Source: JALZDI01 sp965653225 (lineage in GTDB: Bacteria; Actinomycetota; Actinomycetes; Propionibacteriales; Nocardioidaceae). From it: a stretch of 11,299 bases of DNA. This document shows, one piece after another, positions 1-7,856 of this stretch (within the stretch, counting starts at the first letter, position 1; the number at the start of each line of letters is the position of its first letter). The stretch covers positions 1 to 11,299 of the forward strand of contig CBFGZI010000120.1 in NCBI GenBank assembly GCA_965653225.1, given 5' to 3'. The position numbers and the translations under genes were made by a program. The notes beneath the pieces were generated by a model that was not told where the DNA came from, searched no databases, and worked only from the letters and a program-made list of their open reading frames with translations.

Positions 1-1
1 C

Positions 2-1003
2 ATCTCCGTCGCCGCCGCGCTGCTGCTGCCCGCCGTCGCCTGGGCCGTGTCGGCCGCCCGCCCGGCCCTGCAGCCGCCGGCACCGGCCGCGCAGGGCGCC
101 GTACCGCAGCAGCGGCCGCACGTGGGCGGCTGGCGATGGGAGTCGTGGGGCGGGGTCGAGGTGCAGGTGCCGCGCAGCTGGGGGGACGCCGACCTGACGC
201 AGTGGTGCGCCGACCACGGCACCACCGGGCCCGCCGTCGACAGACCGGAGTTCGGCCGTCACCACCACGTGCTGTGTTCGCTGAACAACGACGGACGCCC
301 GACGTACACCGCCGGGCTGCTGATGCGCTGGGCCGCCACCAGCCCGCGGCTGTCACGCGCCGACGTGGCGCCGTACGCCAGCACCCGCATCTTCACCCTC
401 GGCGACGTCACGCTGACGCTGGTCGACATCGACCCCGCGGTCGGCACCGCCATCCTCGACTCGGCCCGCATCATCGCCGACCGTGACCACCACGGCTGCC
501 CGCCGCAGCAGCAGCTCGGTGGCGCCGGCTTCCTCGCCGACGGCCCCACCGCGACCCTGACCTCGGGCATCGGCCCGGCCGCCTCGGTCTCGGTGTGCCG
601 CTACGGCTTCCGCGGCGGCTGGAGCGGCGACCGGCTGATCTCCTCGCGCCGCCTCACCGGAGCGGCGGCGGCCCACCTGGTCACCGCACTGCGGGACTCG
701 CCCCGGATGCGCACGCCGGGACAGTCCCGGCACTGCCACGTGCCCGAGCGGGAGTTCGCGGTGCTCGAGCTGTGGCCCGCCGACGACGGCGGCTCACCGG
801 CCGGCGCCCCCGCCTCGCTGCTCGTGCGCTACGACGGCTGCTCCGGCCACGGGCTGTACGACGGCACCGCGGTGCGGCGGCTCACGCCCGAGGTCCTGCG
901 GCCGATCCTGGTGCCGCCGTGGAGCGGCGCCATCGACCCGCACCTGCGCCCCCTCGTGCGCGCGGAATTGGCTCGCATGCCCCGCCTGACTCGTTCACAC
1001 TGA
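2..1003 (+). CDS. Membrane-anchored extracytoplasmic protein of unknown function, 5' end cut by the window
   Basis: The frame is open from the first bases of the window, so the true start lies upstream; 333 residues are visible. A GTG at 47 could serve as an in-frame start, but it would cut through a hydrophobic stretch. Visible residues 1-19 (ISVAAALLLPAVAWAVSAA) look like a transmembrane helix. A Pro/Ala/Gln-rich linker follows (about 20-42), then a globular part opening with GGWRWESWGGVEVQVP (42-57). The globular part has six cysteines (residues 69, 92, 166, 199, 245, 280), an even number that suits disulfide bonding outside the cell. Near the C-terminus is LVRYDGCSGHGLYDGT (274-289). I recognise no catalytic motif and no named family. 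A short cytoplasmic N-terminus before the helix, as in anti-sigma-like single-pass proteins, is possible but not visible. It ends 6 bp before the ABC-F gene, so the two may be co-transcribed. That this is a real coding gene is fairly sure; its function is unknown. Confidence 0.75.
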   Translation: MSVAAALLLPAVAWAVSAARPALQPPAPAAQGAVPQQRPHVGGWRWESWGGVEVQVPRSWGDADLTQWCADHGTTGPAVDRPEFGRHHHVLCSLNNDGRPTYTAGLLMRWAATSPRLSRADVAPYASTRIFTLGDVTLTLVDIDPAVGTAILDSARIIADRDHHGCPPQQQLGGAGFLADGPTATLTSGIGPAASVSVCRYGFRGGWSGDRLISSRRLTGAAAAHLVTALRDSPRMRTPGQSRHCHVPEREFAVLELWPADDGGSPAGAPASLLVRYDGCSGHGLYDGTAVRRLTPEVLRPILVPPWSGAIDPHLRPLVRAELARMPRLTRSH

Positions 1004-1017
1004 CCCGTTGTGGGTCA
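1001..1017. repeat. Inverted repeat spanning the stop/start junction
   Basis: TGACCC (1001-1006) and GGGTCA (1012-1017) form a perfect 6-bp inverted repeat with a 5-base loop. It contains the TGA stop of the upstream gene and the GTG start of the ABC-F gene. No Shine-Dalgarno sequence is visible before that GTG. The repeat could be a small operator or an mRNA hairpin affecting initiation, or chance in GC-rich DNA. Confidence 0.35.
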
Positions 1018-2752
1018 CGTAGATCTGTCCGGAGTCCGGTACGAGCTGCCCGACGGCAGGGTGCTGCTCGAGGACGTGTCGTTCCGCGTCGGCGACGGCG
1101 CGAAGGTCGCGCTCGTCGGCGCCAACGGCGCGGGCAAGACCACGCTCCTGCGCCTCGTGACCGGCGAGCTGACCCCCCACGCGGGCTCCGTGCAGCGCAG
1201 CGGCGGGCTCGGGGTGATGCGCCAGATGGTGGCCCCGGTGGGTACCGAGGCGGGCGAGGAGTGGGACGTTCGCGACCTGCTGCTGTCGGTCGCACCCGAG
1301 CGGGTGCGCCGCGCCGCCGCGCAGGTCGACCGGGTCGAGCTCGTGCTGAGGGAGCGCGACGACGAGCCGACCCAGATGCGCTACGCCGAGGCGCTGGCCG
1401 AGTGGGCCGACGCGGGCGGCTACGACCTCGAGGTGCTCTGGGACGTGTGCTGCACCGCGGCCCTGGGGTTGTCGTTCGAGCGGGCGAAGTACCGCGGGCT
1501 CACCACGCTGTCCGGGGGAGAGCAGAAGCGGCTGGTGCTGGAGGCGCTGCTGCGCGGGCCCGAGCAGGTGCTGCTGCTCGACGAGCCCGACAACTTCCTC
1601 GACGTACCCGGCAAGCGCTGGCTGGAGGAGCGGCTGCGCGAGTCACCCAAGACCGTGCTGTACGTCAGCCACGACCGCGAGCTGCTGAACAACACCGCCA
1701 CCCGGGTCGCCACGGTCGAGCTCGGCGCCGCCGGCAACCGGGTGTGGGTGCACCCGGGCGGGTTCGCGTCGTACCACGAGGCACGCCGCGCCCGCTTCGA
1801 ACGGCTCGACGAGCTGCGCAGGCGCTGGGACGAGGAGCACGCGAAGCTGCGCGCGCTGATGCTGATGTACAAGAACAAGGCGGCCTACAACTCCGACATG
1901 GCCTCCCGCTACCGGGCCGCCCTGACCCGGCTGCGCCGGTTCGAGGAGGCGGGTCCGCCGGAGGCGCAGCCGCGCGAGCAGAACGTACGCATGCGCCTGC
2001 GTGGCGGCCGTACCGGCAAGCGGGCGGTGATGTGCGAGGACCTCGAGCTCACCGGGCTGATGCGGCCGTTCGACCTCGAGGTCTGGTACGGCGAGCGGGT
2101 CGCGGTGCTCGGCTCGAACGGGTCCGGCAAGTCGCACTTCCTGCGGCTGCTGGCCGCCGGCGGGTCCGACCCGGACGTGGAGCACCGGCCGGTGTCCGAC
2201 CGGCGGGTCGAGCCGGTGCGGCACACCGGCCGCGCCCGGCTGGGTGCGCGCGTGCGGCCGGGCTGGTTCGTGCAGACCCACGAGCACCCCGAGCTGGTGG
2301 GTCGCACTCTGCTGGAGATCCTGCACCGCGGCGACGCCGCGCCGGACGGGAGGGGCCGCGAGGGCATGCCCCGCGAGCAGGCGTCACGGGCCCTGGACCG
2401 CTACGAGCTGGCGGGCGCGGCGGAGCAGCGGTTCGAGTCGCTGTCGGGCGGGCAGCAGGCCCGGCTGCAGATCCTGCTGCTGGAGCTGTCCGGCGCGACC
2501 CTGCTGCTGCTCGACGAGCCCACCGACAACCTCGATGTGCAGTCCGCGGAGGCGCTGGAGGACGGCCTGCAGCAGTTCGAGGGGACCGTGCTGGCGGTCA
2601 CCCACGACCGGTGGTTCGCGCGCGGCTTCGACCGGTTCCTGGTGTTCGGCGCGGACGGCTCGGTCTACGAGTCGGACGCCCCGGTGTGGGACGAGTCCCG
2701 GGTCGCCCGCCCCCGCGGACGCGCCGGTGGGGCTGTCCGGTCCGAACCCTGA
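1010..2752 (+). CDS. ABC-F family ATPase (two ABC domains, no membrane domain)
   Basis: This is a soluble protein of 580 residues with two complete ATP-binding cassettes and no transmembrane segment, the layout of ABC-F proteins. Those proteins generally act on the ribosome as translation factors or antibiotic-protection factors. Domain 1: Walker A GANGAGKTT (37-45), signature LSGGEQKRL (167-175), Walker B ending LLLDEPDNFLD (188-198), switch His221. A basic interdomain linker at about 255-335 is rich in Arg and Lys and probably helical. Domain 2: Walker A GSNGSGKSH (368-376), signature LSGGQQARL (478-486), Walker B LLLLDEPTDNLD (498-509), switch His532. Both catalytic glutamates are present. 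An Arg-rich stretch at about 384-415 is inserted after the second Walker A. The GTG start lies 9 bases beyond an in-frame TGA, which excludes an earlier start, and the MGHVDLSGV opening looks natural. No Shine-Dalgarno is seen, so expression may depend on coupling to the upstream gene. The family call is secure; the subfamily and any link to antibiotic resistance are not known. Confidence 0.93.
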   Translation: MGHVDLSGVRYELPDGRVLLEDVSFRVGDGAKVALVGANGAGKTTLLRLVTGELTPHAGSVQRSGGLGVMRQMVAPVGTEAGEEWDVRDLLLSVAPERVRRAAAQVDRVELVLRERDDEPTQMRYAEALAEWADAGGYDLEVLWDVCCTAALGLSFERAKYRGLTTLSGGEQKRLVLEALLRGPEQVLLLDEPDNFLDVPGKRWLEERLRESPKTVLYVSHDRELLNNTATRVATVELGAAGNRVWVHPGGFASYHEARRARFERLDELRRRWDEEHAKLRALMLMYKNKAAYNSDMASRYRAALTRLRRFEEAGPPEAQPREQNVRMRLRGGRTGKRAVMCEDLELTGLMRPFDLEVWYGERVAVLGSNGSGKSHFLRLLAAGGSDPDVEHRPVSDRRVEPVRHTGRARLGARVRPGWFVQTHEHPELVGRTLLEILHRGDAAPDGRGREGMPREQASRALDRYELAGAAEQRFESLSGGQQARLQILLLELSGATLLLLDEPTDNLDVQSAEALEDGLQQFEGTVLAVTHDRWFARGFDRFLVFGADGSVYESDAPVWDESRVARPRGRAGGAVRSEP

Positions 2753-2762
2753 TTGGCGCGGG

Positions 2763-2797
2763 GGTCCCCTGCAACGAACCTATCGGTGCAGGGGACC
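2763..2797. terminator. Bidirectional stem-loop terminator between the ABC-F gene and gltA
   Basis: GGTCCCCTGCA (2763-2773) pairs perfectly with TGCAGGGGACC (2787-2797), an 11-bp stem with a 13-base loop. It lies 10 bp after the ABC-F stop and 22 bp after the gltA stop, in the gap between convergent genes. Neither strand has a U-tract after the stem, as is common for actinobacterial stem-only terminators. Position and symmetry suit termination in both directions. Confidence 0.8.
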
Positions 2798-2819
2798 GCC
2801 GCGGCGAAAAGCGCGAGCG

Positions 2820-4142
<1,323 letters not shown>

Positions 4143-4148
4143 GTCGGG

Positions 4149-4154
4149 TCTCCT
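4149..4154 (-). promoter_or_regulatory. Shine-Dalgarno of gltA
   Basis: AGGAGA on the minus strand sits 6 bases upstream of the GTG at 4142. It is the strongest ribosome-binding site in the window and decides the start against the ATG at 4157, which would place this site inside the coding region. Confidence 0.8.
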
Positions 4155-4178
4155 CATTGATGTCTCGACTCAGGCCAA

Positions 4179-4207
4179 CTTATGCCCCCGTGCGGCCGGG
4201 GGGCGAA
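4179..4207 (-). promoter_or_regulatory. Possible gltA promoter with an internal palindrome
   Basis: On the minus strand TTCGCC (4207-4202) and CATAAG (4184-4179) are 17 bases apart and could be weak -35 and -10 boxes, giving a leader of about 30 nt. A perfect 6-bp inverted repeat, GCCCCC (4184-4189) and GGGGGC (4199-4204) with a 9-base loop, fills the spacer where a regulator could act. The promoter boxes are poor matches; the inverted repeat is read directly. Confidence 0.35.
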
Positions 4208-4229
4208 TTAGGGGCCTCGTGACCCCATT

Positions 4230-4259
4230 TTGACCCTTGCTCGCGCCGCCGAGTATCCT
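4230..4259 (+). promoter_or_regulatory. Promoter of the rplM-rpsI operon
   Basis: TTGACC (4230-4235) and TATCCT (4254-4259) are separated by 18 bases and match the vegetative-sigma -35 and -10 boxes well for such GC-rich DNA. Transcription would start near 4266, giving a leader of about 100 nt before rplM. The site faces away from gltA. Confidence 0.65.
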
Positions 4260-4265
4260 GGGCGG

Positions 4266-4366
4266 TCGCTGCGCCCATGCGAGCGGCCACCCGACCGTAC
4301 GCCGTGGGAGCGCAGTGAGCCCCCGTCGGGGCAGGCCTCAAGACCACCGAACACGAACGAAGGTCC
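4266..4366 (+). other. 5' leader of rplM with small hairpins
   Basis: Downstream of the predicted promoter lie about 100 untranslated nucleotides. GCCCC (4319-4323) and GGGGC (4328-4332) form a 5-bp hairpin with a CGTC tetraloop. Further on, GACC (4342-4345) can pair with GGTC (4362-4365), which overlaps the weak AAGG ribosome-binding site (4360-4363). Such pairing could gate translation, as in autogenously controlled ribosomal-protein operons. No known leader class is assigned. Confidence 0.35.
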
Positions 4367-4825
4367 ATGACCGTGCGCACGTACAGCCCGAAGCCCGGAC
4401 ACGTCCAGCGCCAGTGGCACGTGATCGACGCCAACGACGTCGTCCTCGGCCGGCTCGCTGTCCAGGCTGCCACGCTGCTGCGGGGCAAGCACAAGCCGAT
4501 CTACGCGCCCCACGTCGACACCGGTGACTTCGTGATCATCGTGAACGCCGACAAGGTGGCGCTGACCGGCAACAAGCGCGCGGGCAAGCTCTCCTACCGC
4601 CACTCCGGATACCCCGGCGGGCTGTCCGCGACCCGGTTCGGTGACCTGCTGGAGAAGCACCCCCGCCGGGCCGTCGAGAAGGCGGTCTGGGGGATGCTGC
4701 CCAAGAACAAGCTGGGCCGTCAGATGCTGAAGAAGCTGAAGGTCTACGCCGGTCCCGACCACCCGCACCAGGCCCAGCAGCCCAAGCCTTTCGAGATCAC
4801 CCAGGTCTCCCAGACCGTCCGGTGA
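4367..4825 (+). CDS. rplM: 50S ribosomal protein L13
   Basis: Early-assembling protein of the large ribosomal subunit. The 152 residues match L13 throughout: WHVIDANDVVLGRLA (17-31), LLRGKHKPIYAPHVDTGDF (37-55), the RHSGYPGGL block (78-86), the family signature region AVWGMLPKNKLGRQM (106-120) running to KVYAG, and PFEITQV (141-147). Two starts are possible. ATG 4367 has AAGG only 3 bases upstream. GTG 4373, two codons later, has AAGG 9 bases upstream and would give MRTYSPKPG, the start I recall for Streptomyces L13. The later start may therefore be the real one. It is first in an operon with rpsI 45 bp downstream, behind its own promoter and leader. Confidence 0.97.
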   Translation: MTVRTYSPKPGHVQRQWHVIDANDVVLGRLAVQAATLLRGKHKPIYAPHVDTGDFVIIVNADKVALTGNKRAGKLSYRHSGYPGGLSATRFGDLLEKHPRRAVEKAVWGMLPKNKLGRQMLKKLKVYAGPDHPHQAQQPKPFEITQVSQTVR

Positions 4826-4870
4826 GCGCCCGTCGCCGCCGACCGACAGCCGTTGAAGTGAGGAACGCCC

Positions 4871-5368
4871 GTGGCTGAGCCCACCACAGCCCCCGCCGCC
4901 GACACCGAGGAGTCGAGCGCGGTCGCCTACAGCTCCGAGACCGCCCCGTCCCCGGAGGGCGCCGAGCGCCAGGCCGTGATCGCCCCGGGCGGGGCGACCG
5001 GTCGCCGCAAGCAGGCCATCGCCCGCGTCCGCCTGGTGCCCGGCAGCGGACAGTGGACGGTCAACGGCCGCTCGCTCGACCAGTACTTCCCGAACAAGCT
5101 GCACCAGCAGCTGGTCAACGAGCCGTTCGTGCTCACCCACGCAGCCGGTGCCTACGACGTGATCGCCCGCATCCAGGGCGGCGGCGCCAGCGGCCAGGCC
5201 GGCGCCCTGCGCCTGGGCGTCTCCCGGGCGCTCAGCTCGGTCGACGTGGAGGCCAACCGGCCCACGCTGAAGAAGGCCGGCATGCTCACCCGCGACGCCC
5301 GGGTCAAGGAGCGCAAGAAGGCCGGGCTGAAGAAGGCCCGCAAGGCTCCGCAGTACTCCAAGCGCTGA
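4871..5368 (+). CDS. rpsI: 30S ribosomal protein S9
   Basis: Small-subunit ribosomal protein whose C-terminal tail reaches towards the P-site tRNA. The core starts at about GRRKQAIARVRLVPG (44-58). The S9 signature falls in GGGASGQAGALRLGVSRAL (103-121), and the protein ends in the universal Lys-Arg (QYSKR, 161-165) after a Lys/Arg-rich tail. About 43 acidic, Ala/Pro/Glu-rich residues precede the core, an extension also seen in other actinobacterial S9 proteins. The GTG start has AGGA (4861-4864) 6 bases upstream. It lies 45 bp after rplM and 34 bp before glmM with no terminator between, so L13, S9 and GlmM are probably read on one message. Confidence 0.97.
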   Translation: MAEPTTAPAADTEESSAVAYSSETAPSPEGAERQAVIAPGGATGRRKQAIARVRLVPGSGQWTVNGRSLDQYFPNKLHQQLVNEPFVLTHAAGAYDVIARIQGGGASGQAGALRLGVSRALSSVDVEANRPTLKKAGMLTRDARVKERKKAGLKKARKAPQYSKR

Positions 5369-5402
5369 CCGGCGCTGCTGCCACCAGCACGGTGACTCGT
5401 CC

Positions 5403-6761
5403 GTGAGCCGGATCTTCGGCACCGACGGCGTCCGCGGCGTCGCCAACCGCGACCTCACCGCAGAGCTCGCGCTCGACCTGTCCGTCGCGGCCGCGCACGT
5501 GCTCGGCGAGGCGGGCAAGGAGGACGAGTTCCGCTCGTACCGGCCGATGGCCGTGGTCGGGCGCGACACCCGCGCCTCCGGGGAGTTCCTGGAGGCGGCC
5601 GTGGTCGCAGGCATGACCAGCGCCGGCGTCGACGTGCTGCGCCTGGGCGTGCTGCCGACGCCCGCGGTGGCGTACCTCACCGCCGACCTGCGCGCGGACT
5701 TCGGCGTGATGCTGTCGGCCAGCCACAACCCGATGCCCGACAACGGCATCAAGTACTTCTCCCGCGGCGGCCACAAGCTCGAGGACCTGCTCGAGGCCGA
5801 GATCGAGGCGCACATGCGCGCCAGCTGGCGCCGCCCGACCGGCCGCGGTGTCGGCCGGGTGCGCGACCTGCCGGCCGAGGCCGAGTCGCGCTACGTCGAC
5901 CACCTGCTGTCGACGGTGCCGCACCGGCTGGACGGGCTGCGGGTGGTGGTCGACGGGGCCAACGGGGCGGCGTACGACGCGGCGCCGCGCGCGCTGCGGG
6001 CGATGGGCGCTGACGTCGTCGCGATCCACTGCGACCCCGACGGATACGACATCAACGACGGCTGCGGCTCCACCCACCTGGAGTCGCTGCAGGCCGCGGT
6101 GGTGCGCAACGGCGCCCACGCCGGCGTCGCGCTCGACGGCGACGCCGACCGCTGCCTGGCGGTGGACGCCGAGGGCCTGGTCGTCGACGGCGACCAGATC
6201 CTGGCCGTGCTGACGCTGGCGATGCGCGACGCCGGGCGGCTGCGCGAGGACACCGTGGTGGCGACCGTGATGAGCAACCTCGGGTTCCGCCAGGCGATGG
6301 AGCGCGAGCGGGTCAACGTCGAGCAGACCAAGGTCGGCGACCGGTACGTGCTGGAGCTGATGCGTGCCCGGGGCTACAACCTCGGCGGCGAGCAGTCCGG
6401 CCACGTGGTGATGACCGACCACGCCACCACCGGGGACGGCACGCTCACCGCGCTGCACCTGATGTCCCGCATGGCGCACACGGGCCGCTCGCTCGCCGAC
6501 CTCGCCGGCGTCATGACGCGGCTGCCGCAGGTGCTGGTCAACGTGCCGGGTGTGGACAAGTCGCGGGCCGACGAGGACCCGACCGTGCGGGCCGCCGTCC
6601 AGGAGGCCCAGGAGGAGCTGGGCACCGCCGGGCGCGTGCTGCTGCGGCCCTCGGGCACCGAGGCGCTGGTGCGGGTGATGGTCGAGGCCGAGACGGCCGA
6701 GCACGCCCAGCAGGTCGCCAAGCGCCTGGCCATGGTGGTGGAGACCGCGCTCGCGCTGTAG
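5403..6761 (+). CDS. glmM: Phosphoglucosamine mutase
   Basis: It converts glucosamine-6-phosphate to glucosamine-1-phosphate on the way to UDP-GlcNAc and peptidoglycan. The 452 residues carry all four functional loops of the alpha-D-phosphohexomutase family. SASHNP (105-110) includes the phosphorylated Ser107, DGDADR (245-250) binds Mg2+, GGEQSGH (328-334) reads the sugar, and RPSGTEALVRV (415-425) binds phosphate. The opening SRIFGTDGVRGVAN is typical of GlmM rather than of phosphoglucomutase or phosphomannomutase. The GTG start has GGTGA (5391-5395) 7 bases upstream. It follows rpsI by 34 bp, a common actinobacterial arrangement. It ends 8 bp from the end of coaA, which is read the other way, with no terminator between. 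Confidence 0.97.
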   Translation: MSRIFGTDGVRGVANRDLTAELALDLSVAAAHVLGEAGKEDEFRSYRPMAVVGRDTRASGEFLEAAVVAGMTSAGVDVLRLGVLPTPAVAYLTADLRADFGVMLSASHNPMPDNGIKYFSRGGHKLEDLLEAEIEAHMRASWRRPTGRGVGRVRDLPAEAESRYVDHLLSTVPHRLDGLRVVVDGANGAAYDAAPRALRAMGADVVAIHCDPDGYDINDGCGSTHLESLQAAVVRNGAHAGVALDGDADRCLAVDAEGLVVDGDQILAVLTLAMRDAGRLREDTVVATVMSNLGFRQAMERERVNVEQTKVGDRYVLELMRARGYNLGGEQSGHVVMTDHATTGDGTLTALHLMSRMAHTGRSLADLAGVMTRLPQVLVNVPGVDKSRADEDPTVRAAVQEAQEELGTAGRVLLRPSGTEALVRVMVEAETAEHAQQVAKRLAMVVETALAL

Positions 6762-6769
6762 CGGCCGCC

Positions 6770-7729
6770 TCAGATCTTGCGCAGCCGCACCCAGCGCACC
6801 GAGTGGTCGGCGTCCTTGCGCAGCACCAGCGAGGCCCGGCTGCGGGTGGGCTTGATGTTCGCGGCCAGGTTGGGCCCGTTGATGGTGTCCCACAGCTGCT
6901 CGGCCTGGGCGATGGCCTCCGGGACGCTCAGGTCGGCGTAGCGGGTGAAGTACGACTCGGGGTCCCGGAACGCGGTCTCGCGCAGTCGCTGGAACCGCTC
7001 GACGTACCAGCTGCGGATGTCGCCGACGGCCGCGTCGACGTACACCGAGAAGTCGAAGAAGTCGCTGACCGCGAGGCCGGTGCGCCCGTCGGCCCGGACG
7101 CTGGCCGGCTGGAGCACGTTCAGCCCCTCGACCAGCAGGATGTCGGGGCCCTTGAGCACCTGCGTCTCGCCGGGGATCACGTCGTACTTCAGATGGGAGT
7201 ACTGCGGCACGCTCACCGTCTCCCGGCCGGACTTCACGTCGATGACGAACCGCAGCAGCGCCTTGCGGTCGTAGGACTCCGGGAAACCCTTGCGGTGCAG
7301 GATCCCGCGCCGGACGAGCTCGGCGTTGGGCAGGAGGAAGCCGTCGGTCGTGACCAGCTCGACGTCGGGGTGCTCGGGCCAGTGCGCCAGCAGCTCGCGC
7401 AGCAGCCGTGCGGTGGTCGACTTGCCGACCGCAACCGACCCGGCGATGCCGATCACGAACGGCGTCCGCGGCGGCTGGGTCTGGCCCAGGAACTGCTCGG
7501 TGGCCCGGTGCAGCTCCCCGCTGTGCCGCACGTACAGGCTCAGCAGCCGCGACAGCGGCAGGTAGACGTCGCGCACCTCGCCGAGGTCGAGCTCGTCACC
7601 GAGGCCGCGCACCCGCTCGATCTCGGCGGCCGACAGCGGCGACTCCATCGACTGGGCCAGCGCCGCCCACGCGGCCCGGTCCAGCTCGACGTACGGCGAC
7701 GCGTCACGCGCCGGTTGCGGCTGCGGCAT
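6770..7729 (-). CDS. coaA: Type I pantothenate kinase
   Basis: It phosphorylates pantothenate with ATP, the first and usually controlling step of coenzyme A synthesis. The 319 residues fit the bacterial type I enzyme. Walker A is GSVAVGKS (97-104). VTTDGFLLPN (126-135) carries the catalytic Asp129, and YSHLKYDVIPGE (177-188) carries His179, equivalent to the His that influences CoA feedback in the E. coli enzyme. LLVEGLNVLQ (198-207) and NLAANIKPTRSRASLVLRK (287-305) are further family blocks. The frame stays open far upstream into the opposite strand of glmS, but homology begins just after the ATG at 7729. That start has no convincing Shine-Dalgarno. The gene is opposite in strand to its neighbours, diverging from glmS and tail to tail with glmM. 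CoaA supplies the CoA that AcpS, encoded nearby, consumes. Confidence 0.96.
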   Translation of the reverse strand: MPQPQPARDASPYVELDRAAWAALAQSMESPLSAAEIERVRGLGDELDLGEVRDVYLPLSRLLSLYVRHSGELHRATEQFLGQTQPPRTPFVIGIAGSVAVGKSTTARLLRELLAHWPEHPDVELVTTDGFLLPNAELVRRGILHRKGFPESYDRKALLRFVIDVKSGRETVSVPQYSHLKYDVIPGETQVLKGPDILLVEGLNVLQPASVRADGRTGLAVSDFFDFSVYVDAAVGDIRSWYVERFQRLRETAFRDPESYFTRYADLSVPEAIAQAEQLWDTINGPNLAANIKPTRSRASLVLRKDADHSVRWVRLRKI

Positions 7730-7749
7730 GCGCCCATTCTTATCGGATC

Positions 7750-7796
7750 GGCTCCGGGCGGGCTCCGGGCGCTGCCGCCGGCACCCGCCGGCATCC
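7750..7796. repeat. Two short tandem repeats between coaA and glmS
   Basis: GGCTCCGGGCG occurs twice head to tail with no gap (7750-7760 and 7761-7771). It is followed by GCCGGCACCC (7777-7786) and GCCGGCATCC (7787-7796), which match at 9 of 10 bases. A further CCGGCATC occurs at 7805-7812. The periods of 11 and 10 bp are close to one DNA helical turn. They lie in the 127-bp divergent promoter region and could be operator half-sites on one face of the DNA, or replication-slippage repeats. Confidence 0.55.
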
Positions 7797-7843
7797 GTCC
7801 GACACCGGCATCGGCGCTGGTCGGCGCGCGCGTCCGGCCTCGG

Positions 7844-7849
7844 TACGCT
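7844..7849 (+). promoter_or_regulatory. -10 box of glmS, probably giving a leaderless transcript
   Basis: TACGCT fits the actinobacterial TANNNT -10 consensus and ends 7 bases before the A of the glmS ATG. Transcription would start at or next to the start codon, so the message would have no 5' leader. The GAGG at 7850-7853 is only 3 bases from the ATG, too close for a normal ribosome-binding site. No good -35 box is seen. Confidence 0.5.
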
Positions 7850-7856
7850 GAGGCCC

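Noticed and set aside
995..1015. Stop-codon read-through fusing the membrane protein to the ABC-F protein (the two are in the same frame)
   Set aside because: One part is predicted outside the cell and ABC-F proteins work in the cytoplasm on ribosomes, so a fusion makes no topological sense. The shared frame has a one-in-three chance of arising by accident.
7728..7856. Upstream extension of glmS within the same open frame
   Set aside because: GlmS needs Cys directly after Met as the N-terminal nucleophile, which fixes the ATG at 7857. The extension covers the promoter and repeats.
7730..7856. glmS ribozyme or riboswitch in the leader
   Set aside because: That element is a Firmicutes feature. 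The -10 box lies so close to the ATG that no leader RNA is expected, and no matching fold is visible.
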